Shown here in pieces: positions 50,177 through 63,935 of a stretch of DNA of 64,000 nt. The stretch comes from Taenia hydatigena (Eukaryota > Platyhelminthes > Cestoda > Cyclophyllidea > Taeniidae). The position numbers were made by a program, and so were the translations under genes. The stretch lies in NCBI GenBank assembly GCA_036345935.2, contig JADWOT020001384.1, forward strand, positions 1 through 64,000. Direction: 5' to 3'. A model generated the notes under the pieces. That model was not told the origin of the DNA. It made no database searches and saw nothing but the letters and a program-made list of their open reading frames with translations. The number at the start of each line of letters is the position of its first letter. Position 1 is the first letter of the stretch.

Positions 50177-52805
50177 CTGATCAGAAAAGAGAGGTTTGAC
50201 ATTATGTCGTGCAATTCAGCCCTAACATTCAGACAATGCTGCAGGAGCGATGAAAGTTTAATAACATAGAAAGCGCAATCATAATCAGCTAGCCTTAATC
50301 TTCCTTCTTGACGCCGTTCAAATTCGCTGCCCTTAAGGAGGCGCAAAATGAGCCTGTACTTTTCAGGTAACACAAAATATGACTTTGAAGAGGCGCATTA
50401 CACTAACAGCTATCACAGTGTTTCGAGTGGAATTAACTATTCTCATTGATAATTCCACAAGCATCGAATGAGTCAAGCCTGGAGGAGCCAGCACTTTGGT
50501 GTTCATTGCGGACTCTAGTAAAACGCAGTCTTCCCTTTTAAAGGCATTCGTGGGGACAGGAAGGGATGGAAACCGAAGATGGAATTTCACTTGTTCAAAA
50601 TGTTGTTCTATGCATTCGTTAATCCTCAAGGGGGATGGTGACTGCGAATGCGACAACAGAGCTGCGGGGACATGTTTGCTAATCTAATTCCACTTGCTCA
50701 TGTATAAATGTTGATTTTCCAAAAGGATAACCGATTTCCACTCCGGCAGTGCAACGCAAATGCTTGCTATGCCAAAAGGGCTGAGGTATTCGCATATTGT
50801 TCTACGTGCATTCAGTAGAACGTGAGCTCTTTGTTCGTAACCCATCGAGAATGCCAAAATTTTCTGCAATGGGTCAGTTTAATATATCATAAGAGTTTTG
50901 GTTGTCAAAGAAGTGTGAATTTCATGTGCAAGTCAAGATTTTGCCTTTTTGTCCACTATCTATGCTGCCAACCGTAAACCCATTTGCCACTCTTCAGCGC
51001 CCTGAATACGATAAACTGTGGCAGCCGGAAGTAATGGGTTCGACGTTTATCCGTTTCAAGAGGAGTAGACGAATTGAATTAGGTCATACGTTTTTGTAAA
51101 ATTACTGGAAGGACTTAGTGATAACCATTTAGCATTTTAGAACTCACTTCTTTCTCAGGTGAGCGATCGCTTGTTTCGTCACAAGGTTCGCAGTCACTGA
51201 GTGCTTATCGCTAAAAATTTGTAATCAAGTAAGCAAAGTTTGTAAAGGTATTTGCGTGCAAATAGCAATCGTGGCCTAAATTTGTACGAAATAGGGAAAG
51301 CACATTAATAAAGCGGGGAAATGTATGCAACCTTTATAGAAATTTAGTCATGAATCTTAAGGGGAACGTAAAAACATACGCATTACATCATTCAATTTAT
51401 CCATTAAAGCAAATCTGGAAAGTAGGATAAAAATACCTGTCTTGTGTATCAGCACGGCCGCGTAAGGCGTTGTTACAATACTCGGCTTTAATCCGGCATA
51501 ATAAATGGAGTGCTTAAGATACAGGAATGAAAAAGAAAATTTAACTTTTGTTGAGACTGAGGTGCCATGTGACTTAATAGTAACTTTTGCATCCAGTGGG
51601 TACCGCTGATGTAGGCTCGTCGTGTCTCACCCCTCTTTGTCCGAAGACTAGCCTTCAGGGTGATAACATATGATGCAATCAGCGAGAACAGAAAATCAGT
51701 GCGAGTGACAACTAATGGCAGGATATGGTGGCAGCTGGTCATGGCTGATGCTATTCTTTGCCACGTGCGTGGGGCAGTTCTCTCGTAAATTAGCAAAGCA
51801 CGCACTTCAAGTAGGGTAGGCAGATTAGGTCTGACCCGTGCATAAGGGGCCTACAGTGATAGTTGTTGTATATAGCTGCACTCTATTGTTCACTTAGTAC
51901 CAGAAATGACAAAAATTGGGCTTTAACACCTTGTTACAGAGTCGATATCTTGCGGAAGTTCTCGATTCATGAGGTGAACTGAGGTGACTCGCAGCAGTGC
52001 ATAAGGAAGACGTAAGGAGACCGGTGCATAAACAAAGGGACCATAACACCCAACACCAACGCAACATGACTGCAGCTTATGATGCCTTCCTCCCTCATGT
52101 ACTGCGCTGCCGTTTTGTGATCAAATTTATTACCGTCTATCCCACAGCCTTTTGACACCTTCACTCTTCTGACCATATACTTAAATGGTGCAAGGAGCAG
52201 ACGATCGATAAAGCCTCTCCTTTTATTGCAACGCTTTCCGTGACCGCATCCTCCTGCCCTCCATCTCAATATTCAGGCTAAATGACATTTTAAGATAATT
52301 CAAGCCAGCGCCTACAAATGCATGGCACGCACAGGCTCTCAACTGCTGTTGGCATGGAATTAATGCTGTTTGTCGTGTTTTGTTACAGTAGAGGTAAAAA
52401 CTGACACTTTTCCAAGTACTCCTCAAGTTATAAACGACTAGATGGAATTCTGCTGTCCTCTTTTTTCTTGGTTTTGAATGCCAAATTTAACAAAGAACGA
52501 CTGCAGCTCACATTAGGGAACTTTGGGAAACAAAACTGTATTCGTACAATTCGCAGCTCAACATACTGCATGGGGGGACGGGGAAGAAGCACAATTTAAT
52601 CAATTTCAGGGTTTTAGGAAATAATAATTAGTATAAGACAATTATTGTTTTACAAGCATATAAAGTTAATAAAATTGGTGACTATTTTTGATAGATGATT
52701 AAGCATTCGTATCAGTGGTTTCTAGTTTCGACAATCTTATTGGATGCGCCACCATTCCTGGCACAGAATTCGCTACTTTAAGATAGCCTAAAAATTTACA
52801 GTCAT

Positions 52806-52825
52806 TATATATATATATATATATA
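52806..52825. repeat. TA dinucleotide repeat upstream of candidate exon 1, right-arm copy
   Basis: Ten TA units ending 40 bases before the candidate ATG at 52866. This is the mirror of 23161-23180. See that entry for a possible promoter role. Confidence 0.85.
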
Positions 52826-52865
52826 TCGAAGCCTGAATAAATGGTAACAGCATTTAGCGTTGGTT

Positions 52866-52917
52866 ATGGTCTTTCTCTTTTTACTTTCATTGGCACTGCG
52901 ACATATTTCAAAGCAGA
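52866..52917 (+). CDS. Candidate exon 1 (signal peptide) of Fn3 antigen-like gene, right-arm copy
   Basis: This is the mirror of 23069-23120: ATG, a hydrophobic signal-like peptide of 17 codons plus one base, then an A|GTATAAG donor. The intron to the Fn3 exon would run 52918-55735. The alternative start at about 52841 lies in another frame and reaches this donor in phase 2, which does not fit the Fn3 exon. A closer, undetected exon 1 remains possible. Confidence 0.4.
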
Positions 52918-54370
52918 GTATAAGAGTTGTACGCGACCTAAGCGAAGGCTGATTGCCAGAAGAAAAAAAGATTTTTCTTTTAAGTGTACATCACTACATA
53001 GCCGTTTGTCGTAGATGATCAAACGTTTTGGCATTTAGTACGCAGATCTTTGGAGAGGAGAGGCCTGTTAAACTCAAAGACGGAGAGGGTTTTGCAGCAG
53101 GTAAGTTTATTCCCGCTAGTGGATGCCTCTGCCTGTAAATAACGTTGCATTTGTTTGGATCTCAATCACCTTAACACTCCCCACTTATGAGGCCTGTTTA
53201 CGCATGTCGATCGCTGTAATCAATCTCACTCTTATCAAGCTGCTAGGACTTTTTGGCCTGCATCTGAGACTCTTTGTCATTTAGACAAACGGCTCATAAA
53301 TAGCCCAGTAATATCGGCACTGAGTGGCACTAATTTAAAAAAAAACAAAGTAACTGGGAACAGCAAATTTGTTGTTGTTGCGTAAATGTAAATTGCATGC
53401 AGCTGAAAACGATGTTCAGTCTTGCCATAATTAATTTTGCGAATGCAACAGTTGAGCCTAAATTTATTTAAGAAAGGCCGATTTTGGGTACGAATGATTA
53501 GGACCAAATAGGCATCGCACAATTTGCTATGTGCATGATACGAAGCCGGGAAAAACGAAATTTGGGTAGAAAAACGCTAGCGAGTTCTATCCTGTGCGGA
53601 ATCGCCTAGCCGTTCTTACAAAGTAGCTTATGCTGCCCATGCTAAGGTGGGTGGGCCAGATTACCCAGCCATCACTAAATTCTTTCACTTAATAGGCTGT
53701 GGTCAGTCTATAATCTGCGTAAAGTACAACTTTACAAAATATGAACACCGCTTCTCTGCTGCATTGGCTCGAAGAATGATAACGGAGCTGTCACCAAAGC
53801 TAGTTGGCACGTCAATAGATAAAGGCATTTGAAAGTTCTGGTGTCGTGTGTAGGCTTCGCAAGGAGGCTTCGAACGTACCGATTGAAGAGGTTTCAAATC
53901 AGCAAATCTAGAGGATGATGAACGAAAGCTTTCAACTGTAGAGTAGGGCAGCAGAAAGAGTCCTTTTCCTTTCGGTTTCGTCGACCCGGAGGTGCATTCC
54001 AGCTCAACGCCTTATTCTTTAAGCACATTCATGCTCATATATGAGAGCATCGGCGCCGATTGTGAATGTTACGATCCATTGATTAAGGCCTTGCAGTAAG
54101 GCATTTAACATTGCATATCACTAGGGCTGTGGTCGTAATGATGAACCCGCAGCGCTTCTGTCACGTTGCAGCCAGTGTGAGTGACTCAATTTGACCTCCT
54201 TTCTGGCATGTGATTCACTGCTATCTTAGGCAAAATTATTCAGCCACAACAGTCAACTTGCTGCTACTGAGGAGAATACTTTGCCGATAAAACGTCTACC
54301 CCCTTTTAATTTCCTACAACACTCATTAGGCTCATTTTGGCGGCCCAATCTCGCCAACCTATTATTTTAG

Positions 54371-54448
54371 CCAAGCTACTATCTCAGTGCATTGCTTTAC
54401 CAGACTGTGGCATTGTATGTGAAAGCAAAAGTCTGTCCGGATTCTCAG
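54371..54448 (+). CDS. Possible phase-compatible cassette exon in intron 1, right-arm copy
   Basis: This is the mirror of 21538-21615. Acceptor ATTATTTTAG ends at 54370 and the GTAAAA donor begins at 54449. It is phase 1 on both sides, so inclusion or skipping would leave the Fn3 frame intact. Three cysteines would be added between the signal peptide and the Fn3 domain. Confidence 0.25.
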
Positions 54449-55735
54449 GTAAAATATATTACATGACTGTGCTCTGTGAGGTTCAATGCTCGACTCATGG
54501 AGCTGACATGGTCTGCGCAATTTAGCCACTACTTGTTTTGGACTTGCAGCAGAACATGTCACGAGGAATTACTCCCGACGGCCAGAGCTATGCGCTTATG
54601 CAAGCACCTTGTGCTTTTCGGCCCGATCAGACTCCACTCCACGGCAAAACAACTGGCCTACCTACTTTGCGCTTTCTTGACTCAAATGTGACACCACTGC
54701 CTCTCATAGATCAGCACTTCCAATAGCAAGGTTGATATTACTGCTGTGGGAAAACAACCTAGGCAGTGTTGCAGTCTATCTCATCCTCGATTTTAAGGCA
54801 AAGTAATGTTCATTGATGCTAATCAACACTCTCGCCTCTTCTGACAGCGATGTCCATGTAGAATGCAATTGAATTCTCGCTGACAATCATTTATTCACAT
54901 ATTATCCACTGCTTCGAATTTCCTTCAATGGCGCATCAATAATGCCTCAGCGCGTCAATGCAAATATCCTTTTAATCCCGTTTTGCTACCGAGAGGTTAG
55001 AACTAGTACAACCTACGTGAGTATGAAAAATGCCTAAGGTATTCTAAACGGCAGGGTTAACGGCAAATAGATGGACTGAAAGCAGGCGACTGATTTTGTA
55101 TAGATTAATCACTTTTACCCTAGTACAAGCCGAACGCTAATTTAAATGGAACGCAAAATTGTGGTGGCTGCTGATGACAAAGTGTTTGACAAGACGTAGT
55201 GATAAAGCTATGAATGTAGTAGCATTTATTTCGCGAACACCCTTGAGTTGTGCCAATATCGATGTGAGAAGGAAATGCTTGCCGATTGCATCTGCCATTC
55301 CCATTCGAATTCGGATTACTAACGGTTTCATTCACTCCTCCTCCCTCGCACTAAAAAGCAGAGCTGTAGCGGTAAAACATCAATTTCAGCCATATTCCTA
55401 GTCAAAATCTCAACTATTATTTTGCACACATTTCTATTTTTGCACCTGCATGCATGAATATGCCGTTTTTGCCATGGCAGCGGCATTCTCACCTATGTTT
55501 CCCTTGTTCGACCTTTTAGTGCATAATGAGATGACGACCACTAGATAATAATCCTCTCTAACCCCAGCACTTGGCAGTTCATACATCCACATTCACGCAT
55601 TTTGAAGGCAGATACACCAACGTCATGGCAAACACGAGCATAAATGTCCTGCCGTTAAAGGCTAGTGCTTTACAAACCCAAGCTAATTAAAACGGGAAGC
55701 CTTAAACATGCTCACCGTATGATGTTGGATTTTAG

Positions 55736-56041
55736 AAGACGTAACGGAAGGCACAAATTCCGTCAAGCAAGTGTTTCATTGGATCCAAGTGAAATACAAT
55801 GCGTTTCTGCTGACTTGGAATGCACAGAATTTGATTGACCGCGGCGTAGAATATGTCGAAGTAATTTACACTCAAGTTGAAGTTCTGGATAAATTGAAGT
55901 TCACGTTGGCAAAAGTAGACAGGGAACAGCTCATTATTAATCAACTGCATCCCAATGCACTATACTCAATGGAGACAGTAGCCGTGGGAAATGGCAGCGC
56001 TGTTCTTACTTACGACACTTTACTTAGAACAGGGCCGAATG
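55736..56041 (+). CDS. Fn3-domain exon of EG95/45W-type oncosphere antigen-like gene, right-arm copy
   Basis: This is the mirror of 19945-20250. Acceptor GGATTTTAG ends at 55735 and donor GTAAGT begins at 56042. The Fn3 hallmarks (Trp45, Tyr57/Tyr62, Leu88-x-Pro-x3-Tyr94, terminal Thr-Gly-Pro) are all present. I saw no difference from the left copy, so both copies would make the same protein if transcribed. The two genes diverge outward from the palindrome centre, with their candidate starts about 29.7 kb apart. Confidence 0.8.
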
Positions 56042-56153
56042 GTAAGTTCTTATCGGATTGTATTCATTGCATTTCCTTATATGCATGCGTTGAGATCTTG
56101 AGTTACGTAGTGCACATTTATCACGCCTTATCCTCACAAGCATGGTTTTTTAG

Positions 56154-56251
56154 TAGAGTCGGATGGAGGCCATGCTACTAGCAGTGGATATCAGGTAGAT
56201 TCCACGACTCCACTGATCATTTTTGCTTACATGTCCATAGTCCATGCTTAA
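56154..56251 (+). CDS. Fn3 antigen-like gene, exon 3 (C-terminal tail), right-arm copy
   Basis: This is the mirror of 19735-19832. The acceptor CATGGTTTTTTAG ends at 56153 and the frame closes with TAA at 56249-56251. Exons 1 to 3 total 456 bases, exactly 152 codons including the stop. The tail is a Ser/Gly/Asp linker followed by a short hydrophobic run, as in the family's separate last exon. Confidence 0.65.
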
Positions 56252-59200
56252 TTTATCGCTTAGCTCAGTCATCAGTGTGTAATATCATACCTTCATTATT
56301 ACCGAACAAATCACCTTCCATTGCAGGTTGCTATGAAGTAAGATCAGCGCCGCTCGCTCTTGATTCCTGTCTGCCTAACATCGAAGTGACCTCTTAGACT
56401 TAATATTGCCCTGCTTAATGTTTGCTTTATTCCCTCCATTTTCGCCTCGATTACAATGTGAGTAAAATTGATGTAGTCTTATTTACTGCGAGGGTCTGAC
56501 ATCTCCTACAAAAAGGAGTCCAAGTCCTTAATGTTATCCTACTCATCCCCCAGCAGTGCAAATATTACTTAAGCCAAGCTAATTAATGCACAAATCCTTG
56601 CTACTCTGCTTAATTAATACGGGGTTAGTAATATTTCAAGAGAGGTTATTTAAGTGGATGAGGGTCCTCAAACAACATTATTTTGATGTCTATGGCAGAT
56701 AAAATGTGTTTTTGACACGGCAGCGTAGAACTCTTCATGCTTCATCAATATTATCCCGAAGTCTTAGTGACCAACAAGTGGCCAGCTGCGTTTCGGCCTG
56801 CTGGCATGTATCTTGTTTACGCGTATCGTTCATACTCCAACCTTCACTATGGATGCAGGAGGGTAGCTTCAGGCAGCCGTGATCTTGTCAAATCGCGCTC
56901 ATCATGAAATGTTTTGTTGAAGTGAGGAATGCGACTTTGCAGAATCTACAGAGACACTGAATCACAAGTACTACTTAAGATACTTCATCTAAAAAGCGCT
57001 GGTATAGTCTGGTCGTAGCGTTTGGAGCTACTTTGCATTTATTTAACAGTCGAAGCAGAGCACCAAGTATGCTTGGTAAAATCATCCACGGAATTAAGTC
57101 TTCGTGTAAAACCATCACATCAGTCTATGGGGAAAATTTTAGTGTCTGCTAAATTCTTACGATGAGCAATATAGCGTGATGTGCTACGAGGACCATCAGG
57201 CATTAATGTGCCACAGACTTTACCATCGAGTTACAAAGAGAGGCTGATTTCATTAAATTATGATTAGGTACAAGTTGCCAAAGCTTTTTTGACTTCTCTG
57301 CTGCTGTAAACCAGACTGAGAATTGATATTGCATCACAACTTTCCTAATCCTTGTCGACTTTATAAGATAGTCGGTGCACTTAAAGGTAAGTAGCCTGTG
57401 TGCTATTTGCAAAGCAATCCAATTCAACTTTCCATTAGGTATCATTTCTCAATGTTCGGATGGGCGTCCTCTTTGTGTTGTGTATCTGCACTCACCCATG
57501 TTGATTCATGACATCAAGACTTATGTCTTACACAGATTTTATGCACTTAATCGCGCACGAATTGGCTAATGCAAAGTTTGCATGGCCAATAGCCGATAGC
57601 ACCGTCATATCAATTAATCGCCCCGACTTCTGGTTAAATTAGTTCTCATAAGCGCTTGGCTTCTGACACTCCTCACATGGCACTGACTCTCGTTCGTCTG
57701 CCCTTGAAACGCAGCTCTTTTATTTTTTAAGCTAGCTTTATCTCCGTTGATTCAGCTGCCGTATCCATTATGAGATTTAGCATTTTTATTTAAATTGCAT
57801 TGCTCTGTTTATGTTGGGTTTGGATATTTTGGACTGTTAACCACCCACATGGGTCCTTGTTTCCTTTAATTCGCGGCACGATGATAATGTCAGGAGTGAC
57901 TGATGTCAAACAACAAAGGTATTTGGAATCCCTTGGTTCTCCAGCAGATTATTGTGCCATATAAATGCAATTAGGTTGCTTTGCAACACTCTACCGGCAG
58001 AAGCATTACGAAAACCTAACTAGGGTAAAAAGTCAACTATACGACTGGCATCACATGTAGCAAATTTAGTAAAGCATAAGTGGAGTCAATATTTTGCCAG
58101 TTCCAACGATGTGTGCGATTGTCCAATAAAAGCCAACTTTATCAAAGTCCATGTACATCATGAATCCCATTGAAAAGGATTTAAAGACAGCTATTAAATC
58201 AGTCCTTGACCACAATCTCTCACAATGTATACTATTTCAAGTAATTCACGTCACGAGGTGTGCTATTTTAGCGTTCCATAATGGACAACGACGCTTTTGT
58301 ACTATCTCCATTTACTCCAACGTGTCTGATACGCAAAAGATGGATACAGACTATGCAAAAATCTTGGCCTCATGGGGTGTAGAAATCATTTGCCATATGG
58401 ATTTGGCCTACTGCACCTTCATCACGATTAAACCACGATTATCTTCGACGTTACAGTTTTGAAGCAGCAGCGTTTTAAATTTTGGGAGGTAATTTTGAAT
58501 TAATCACGTTTGTTTCTAAATGTGAAGTATTCTTGTTATGAAAATAAGTTAACAGGGAAGAAACTTGGGCGATTTATGAGGCAACGAAACTCATTAATAC
58601 TTTTGGGCACCGAAGTAAGGAAACTATCATGAAGCATAACGAAGGGTGCTTTAAATATACAAGTAGAAGTTCTTAAATAGTTCCTCTAAAGGTTACCACG
58701 TGCCTTATGTGAATGCGCATACGTAAGCTAGCTATGCAGCACTCTGATCGACCGCAAACTCATCCACCAAAGTGGGCATTTTATGTCATTTCTCGATGAA
58801 ACTGTTAATGCTAAGGGCAGCCGAGACCGTATTGAGGGAATCCTAACTCATATAGCGCATTTCATTTAAGGTCTAAGCTTCCTACAGGCGCAAAATTATT
58901 ATCAGTCATGAGTAAATAAGTCGACATTTCTGCGCTTTTGCATAGCCCGATTTCCAGATCATTCTACCAAGAAGCACATTTACGCCACGTTACGCATTCC
59001 TCCCCCTGGTATTAATGCATGAGGCCAAAAACCTCGATGACGAAGGGCATGCAAATCGGTATTTGCCCATCGAGTAAAGAGGTTCTATGCTGAGTGAGTA
59101 TCTTCACTGAGTTTCGTGGTAATCGTAGAGGCGTCATAATTGGAATGCATGTGTAAGCATTTGAAAATGTTGCGAATCCATATTAAAAGATCAAGCTGTT

Positions 59201-62200
59201 GGTATGGATTCGAGAACAGGCACAGCGATCATGTTATGTGGGGGTGGCTTTCAATGACAACCGGTAGCAATTCGTTAAATAGATTTTTGCTGTTCTCCAG
59301 CTTTTTTTTCGGTACGCAATTCTCATCCTCTATACGCAAGATTTTCAAACTCAATTGTTTTTACTATCTGTTGTGTACTACTAAATTCTTAGTTATCCAC
59401 AAAGGATATCTGCGGCAATGTCGCCTGAATATTAAAATGAGAGATAAAAAAAGATGTCTTGCTATAAGAAAATAATAAGCTGAAACAAAATCGTTGGCAT
59501 AAGTTCGTACTTGCTGCTGGTTCATTTTTGTCACAATAGCAGTGAATCTGCTGCAAGAAATTGGGTCTAAGCGCAAGCCTATATTTAAGGAGTCTGGGAG
59601 CAAGGTAAACGAAGTCGAGGAGAATTGTCAGCGATGGCGATCTCCTTTGCCTATAACACTTAACTGGCTGGAGACGTTAGTTTGTTAATTGTGCGCTTAA
59701 AGTACATGAAAGTTTTATGTGAGCCAATCGAACTAGTAAGCATTAGCTTATTAGGGATTGTACTACAAAATCAAAGCTGCCATGTTTCTTGAGTTGCAGA
59801 CATTCCCAGATAAACGAAAGCTTAGCCACAAGACTTGTTCCTAAGCTAACTTGGATACATATGCTTTATCATAATGTTATTTGCTTAATAAAAGCAAATA
59901 AATGCTTGCTAGCCATCAAAACCCAAGAGTAATAGCTTGTTTTTAAATGAGCTACTGCTCTTAATCAAATCAGAACTAAGAAGGACAAAAGCTTTCATGG
60001 GGTAAGGTTATGTTTATATTAATTGAAGTAATTCGGATTATTTTTTTTATTAAGAAATCGGGTACGTTTATGAGCTAAATTTATTGCGGAAATTTAGTTT
60101 AGCTTTCATGGCATTTATATCAAAGCGGTGGACTTCAACAGTTTTTTCTAGGGCCTGCATCCAACGCGCAAGTATCCGTTTATAGCATTTCATTTTAAAC
60201 AAGCACTTGCCTGCTTCCCTGGTATTTTTTGAGAAAGGTGAAAGGCCGCTAACCATTTTGCAAATAAAAGGTGAGCAAGGCGTTGATTGTTTGAAACTCA
60301 ATTAAATTTTGCGTCTTTTTAGGCTCAGTGCTGACATCCATGAGTATTGACGGTGTATTCGGCCAAGAAAACCATTTAAGGCGCCATAGGATTGCGAGTA
60401 GCCATGTCCAACTGGACATTGAAGGAAGTTTGGCAGCAATAGCAAAAGGTACCCAATCAATCAATATTGCTGATTTTGGTAGTGTTTTGCGAGTTACCAT
60501 TTACTTTCAATGCTTAAATAACTTAGCTCAATGTGCCCACCTGCATGGCGACTGGTAGTTCCACTAGCGAGTTTTATCAAATAATCGGACAATTTTTTGT
60601 GTTAGACATCATGATAATGATTAAAGTAAAAGACTACTGTCTGTCCCCTGCAAGCAAGTTTCTTGTTAATTTTAAGTAGATAAATGCCTAGTTGAGGTTA
60701 CTTTCTGGAATACTGCTGAGATGGTTGTAATGATTTTATTTAATTGAATTTGTTTATGATTGCTTTGTCAGCGAATTGTCATCACTAATATCAAAAATGT
60801 AACTCCATGACCTCTGATTAGAAGTTTGACAAAAAAAACAGGCAAGCGCCTAAGTATTTTAGTTTGGCCGCGAGTCGTATCAATTTGTGAACCCATTTCA
60901 TGTCTGCAGGTACTTGCGCGTAGAAAAGGTTTGAAGTCTGCACATGTGACCCCTCATCATAAACTTAGGCATAATATACAGCTTTAGCAAACACAGGTTT
61001 TCACTACTCAATCTTTCCGTTAGACCTTTACGCAAAAGCAAAGTTAAATAAATGCCAAATGTGATGAGATTTCAATTTCTTCCTTTCGCTTGAATCCTAT
61101 GCTAATCTTAAAGTGCAACCACAATAGAAATGCGTTGCAAATGAAAGAAAAATGATTGTGGAATCAAGAACACTAGATAATGCACCATATGCCGTCCCAA
61201 AGTTCCAAATAGCATTTCCTGAAATAGTGCTTGACTTGAGCATGAATGAATTCGTAAGCTCCAATACAAGGCCTTACAACTATGTTTTGGCATGCAGTAA
61301 AAGAGGCATTTCCTCTGAATGCCCTATGCGCGTGGTAAATGTTTTAGAATCCAGAACTTTCCAGTGTTAGCGGATTGGTTGCTGATGTCGCACAAATCCA
61401 AAATGTGATTTTGATAGACTTTCTAACGAGTGTCTAATCGGTACAATGCTTAGTTGCCCATAAATTTATCAACCGAATATCCCCTGTCAACCCTCAGCGT
61501 GGTTGGCCAAAGTGGACCGCTCTCATTTACTTTAATGTATTTCCCATTTAATAACGTGATCCATTTGCCATAACCTCTCACTGAGGTTCTACTTTTCATA
61601 ATTGCAAAGAAACATGAGGAGTTTGATTTTTGGGGATAATTTATACGATAGAATAGTAATGCATATTTTACACTATCATCAAAATCCGCTGCCATTCGCA
61701 TCGAATTCGTATTGTTTGGTAACTTCAGGAAAACTAATTGTCTCTTATACACCAAAAAAATGATGCTAATAGTAAAATCAGCTCCCATTTACTGCCTAAT
61801 TTGCCTTTTGATAGAGCCAGTTAAGGCCAGCAAGAAAAAAAGAATGTTTCTAAGGCATCGATTTCATAAAACTATTTTTTTGAAGATATTTTACTCATTG
61901 AGTTAGTGCCTTAAAAGCAAGGAGACTAACGATGTCAATTTCAATGACATAAAAGTACGATGAACATATGCGTTCTTGCTGTTATTGAGCTCATGTGGCA
62001 TCTTTTATGAGAAATTCAAAAGTCAGGTTTTATTCCGTTATTTTATGCGTTGGCACTAAAAGTTGGATTATGCCTGCAGAAACCTAACTTGTGCGTCTTT
62101 TCGATTAAACTTGCGCGTTGCAAATTAACAAGTAGGCTGTGCGATGAATTTACAGCTAATGTGCTTCCATCGAAAGGAAAACGCTTTGAAGACTGGAGGT

Positions 62201-63935
62201 GTTGGCACTAACTAAAGAGCGTCAGTTAACAATTATGGAAGACAACAAGCTGTAGAATTCCATTCCTCGTCAAAACCGATTAAGAAGGCCGCGTCATCAT
62301 AGCAGCGCCATTTTCTGATTTTTTTATCAAAAAAGAGTCCACAAATATCAACTAACCCTAAATTATCATTATAAAATAATAAAATGAAGAGAAAAAAAAC
62401 ACTTCTGATCAACGCTGGATCCCAACGATGTAAAAGTATCACGGAGTTGTAATTGGACTGTTTTAGGTTCCCTTGCCGGAAAAAATTGTCTCCACGTATT
62501 CCAGGTCAGATAAATTCATTAAAATCGGGCCACTTACAATAAAATTTTTAGGCGATCTTCTTTGGTATTACCTAATTGGTCTTGATCCGACCTGTTTTGC
62601 TTTGATCTGAGATCGAGAAAGATTCTAACGATTGATTTAAGAAAAACTGTTTTATGGGTGGACAGGCGAGAAACTTTATTCCAACTGTTGTCGGCACTTG
62701 CACCTTCGCACTACATCACTCACGCGAACGCTTTCAGATTAAATTTAATAAAATTTTGCTCAACAATAGTTGCATTTCTTGTTTCCCTCTGACGATGACA
62801 AGCCATCGTCGTTATAATATGCTGCAAACGCATTTTGAAATGCAGGTAAATGTAGTCGAATCGCGGCAAACGCCATGATACGAAGGCGAATTTCTTGCCT
62901 TTTTTTCTGATTTTGGTTAATCTCAGTAAAATCATCTTCAATTCACTTTTCCTTTGGTGCTTTTGCTATAAAGGCATACGTAGTTGAGATGCTAAAGCTT
63001 GCAACCGTAACATCAACTATGGACAAGCGGATGCAACAACGATTTCAGTCAATAAATGTCAATTAATAAGGATCAGTCTAGTTGGCACGACCAAGAGCGT
63101 TAAATGGAAGAAGGGGAACCACAATCAAATTTTCTTCGATACAGCAAGTGAGGCACAGGAGTTGGCACACAGATGGCATGATTTAAATGGTGAAGCAACT
63201 TGAGGTTAACTTCCGTCAAAACAAAGTCTAGTAGGTGACAAAGGGTGGTAAATAAGGCTTGTAAAATTGCTTTTGAAATCCTAAAATTTTATGAGGGACA
63301 CTACTCGAGTCCAAGGTGGCATTGAATGATCCACCTTTTTATGCGCGGCTTTAACACATATGATTTCACTATCCAAGAATCTATTAAATGTGTATCAAAT
63401 GCATAAGCAGATTAAATTAACCATGCTTTAAAACAAACATTGTCATTGTGACCGCGAGATTAATTAAAGGTCCCCATTCGTTTTGCTTTACGAAGCATGA
63501 AGTTGCAAGCATAACTTATGGAGACACCTGAATTTTTGTTAAAACACTCTACCGCCGAAGTCAAGAGGACTAAGTTAAGGCATGATTGTGTCTTGTGCAC
63601 ATCATGCGTAGAAAGAACAATAGCAATTGCTCGGAATGCATCGCTTCAACTCTTGAAATGCGATTTGTTTGACAATATTAGTGCGGAATAGGAAGCAAAA
63701 GACATCTAGGTCTGTTCTAAGCAGTCTGACCTAGTTTGCCTTGCATTGTATTACTTTTCAATCGCAGGGTTAGCCAAGCTGTAGGAGGATGTACTGATCC
63801 TGTGAATCCACATTGAACAGCGTAAACAGGAGGACTGAAGGATAAACAATCCTTTCGAGACACCCGTAAATAGTCCTGTCTTGCGTACACAAAGCATACC
63901 TGACGTAATCAGCATCACGTGTGTAATCCCGCGGC
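56252..63935. other. Right arm, gene-poor stretch between the two genes
   Basis: This is the mirror of 12051-19734. The plus-strand open stretch 60323-60478 (acceptor CTTTTTAG, weak TTTG|GTAGTG donor, phase 1 at both ends) and the 103-codon frame at 58151 are the most gene-like items, but neither has a recognisable domain. It contains the divergent island (58831-59605) and five isolated differences (62214 to 62937). Confidence 0.45.
58831..59605. other. Divergent island within the right arm (mirror)
   Basis: This is the mirror of 16381-17155. The changes break the shared reading frames: the minus-strand frame at 16846-16601 ends after 81 codons, while its counterpart from 59140 runs 111 codons because the A-run is one base shorter. 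Confidence 0.8.

Larger units (their letters stand above)
39046..52805. other. Right arm, inner gene-poor stretch
   Basis: This is the mirror of the inner left arm, with the same three weak candidate exons (listed separately) and otherwise no supported gene. A 66-codon frame at 46112-46312 appears only in this arm because of the 8-versus-7 T-run at the 29701 mirror, and is not a gene. Confidence 0.45.

Noticed and set aside
50496..50687. Cys-rich frame with a Cys-Glu-Cys-Asp-Asn string resembling an integrin beta EGF segment
   Set aside because: The rest of the cysteine spacing does not fit, there is no ATG, and the opposite strand is open over the same bases.
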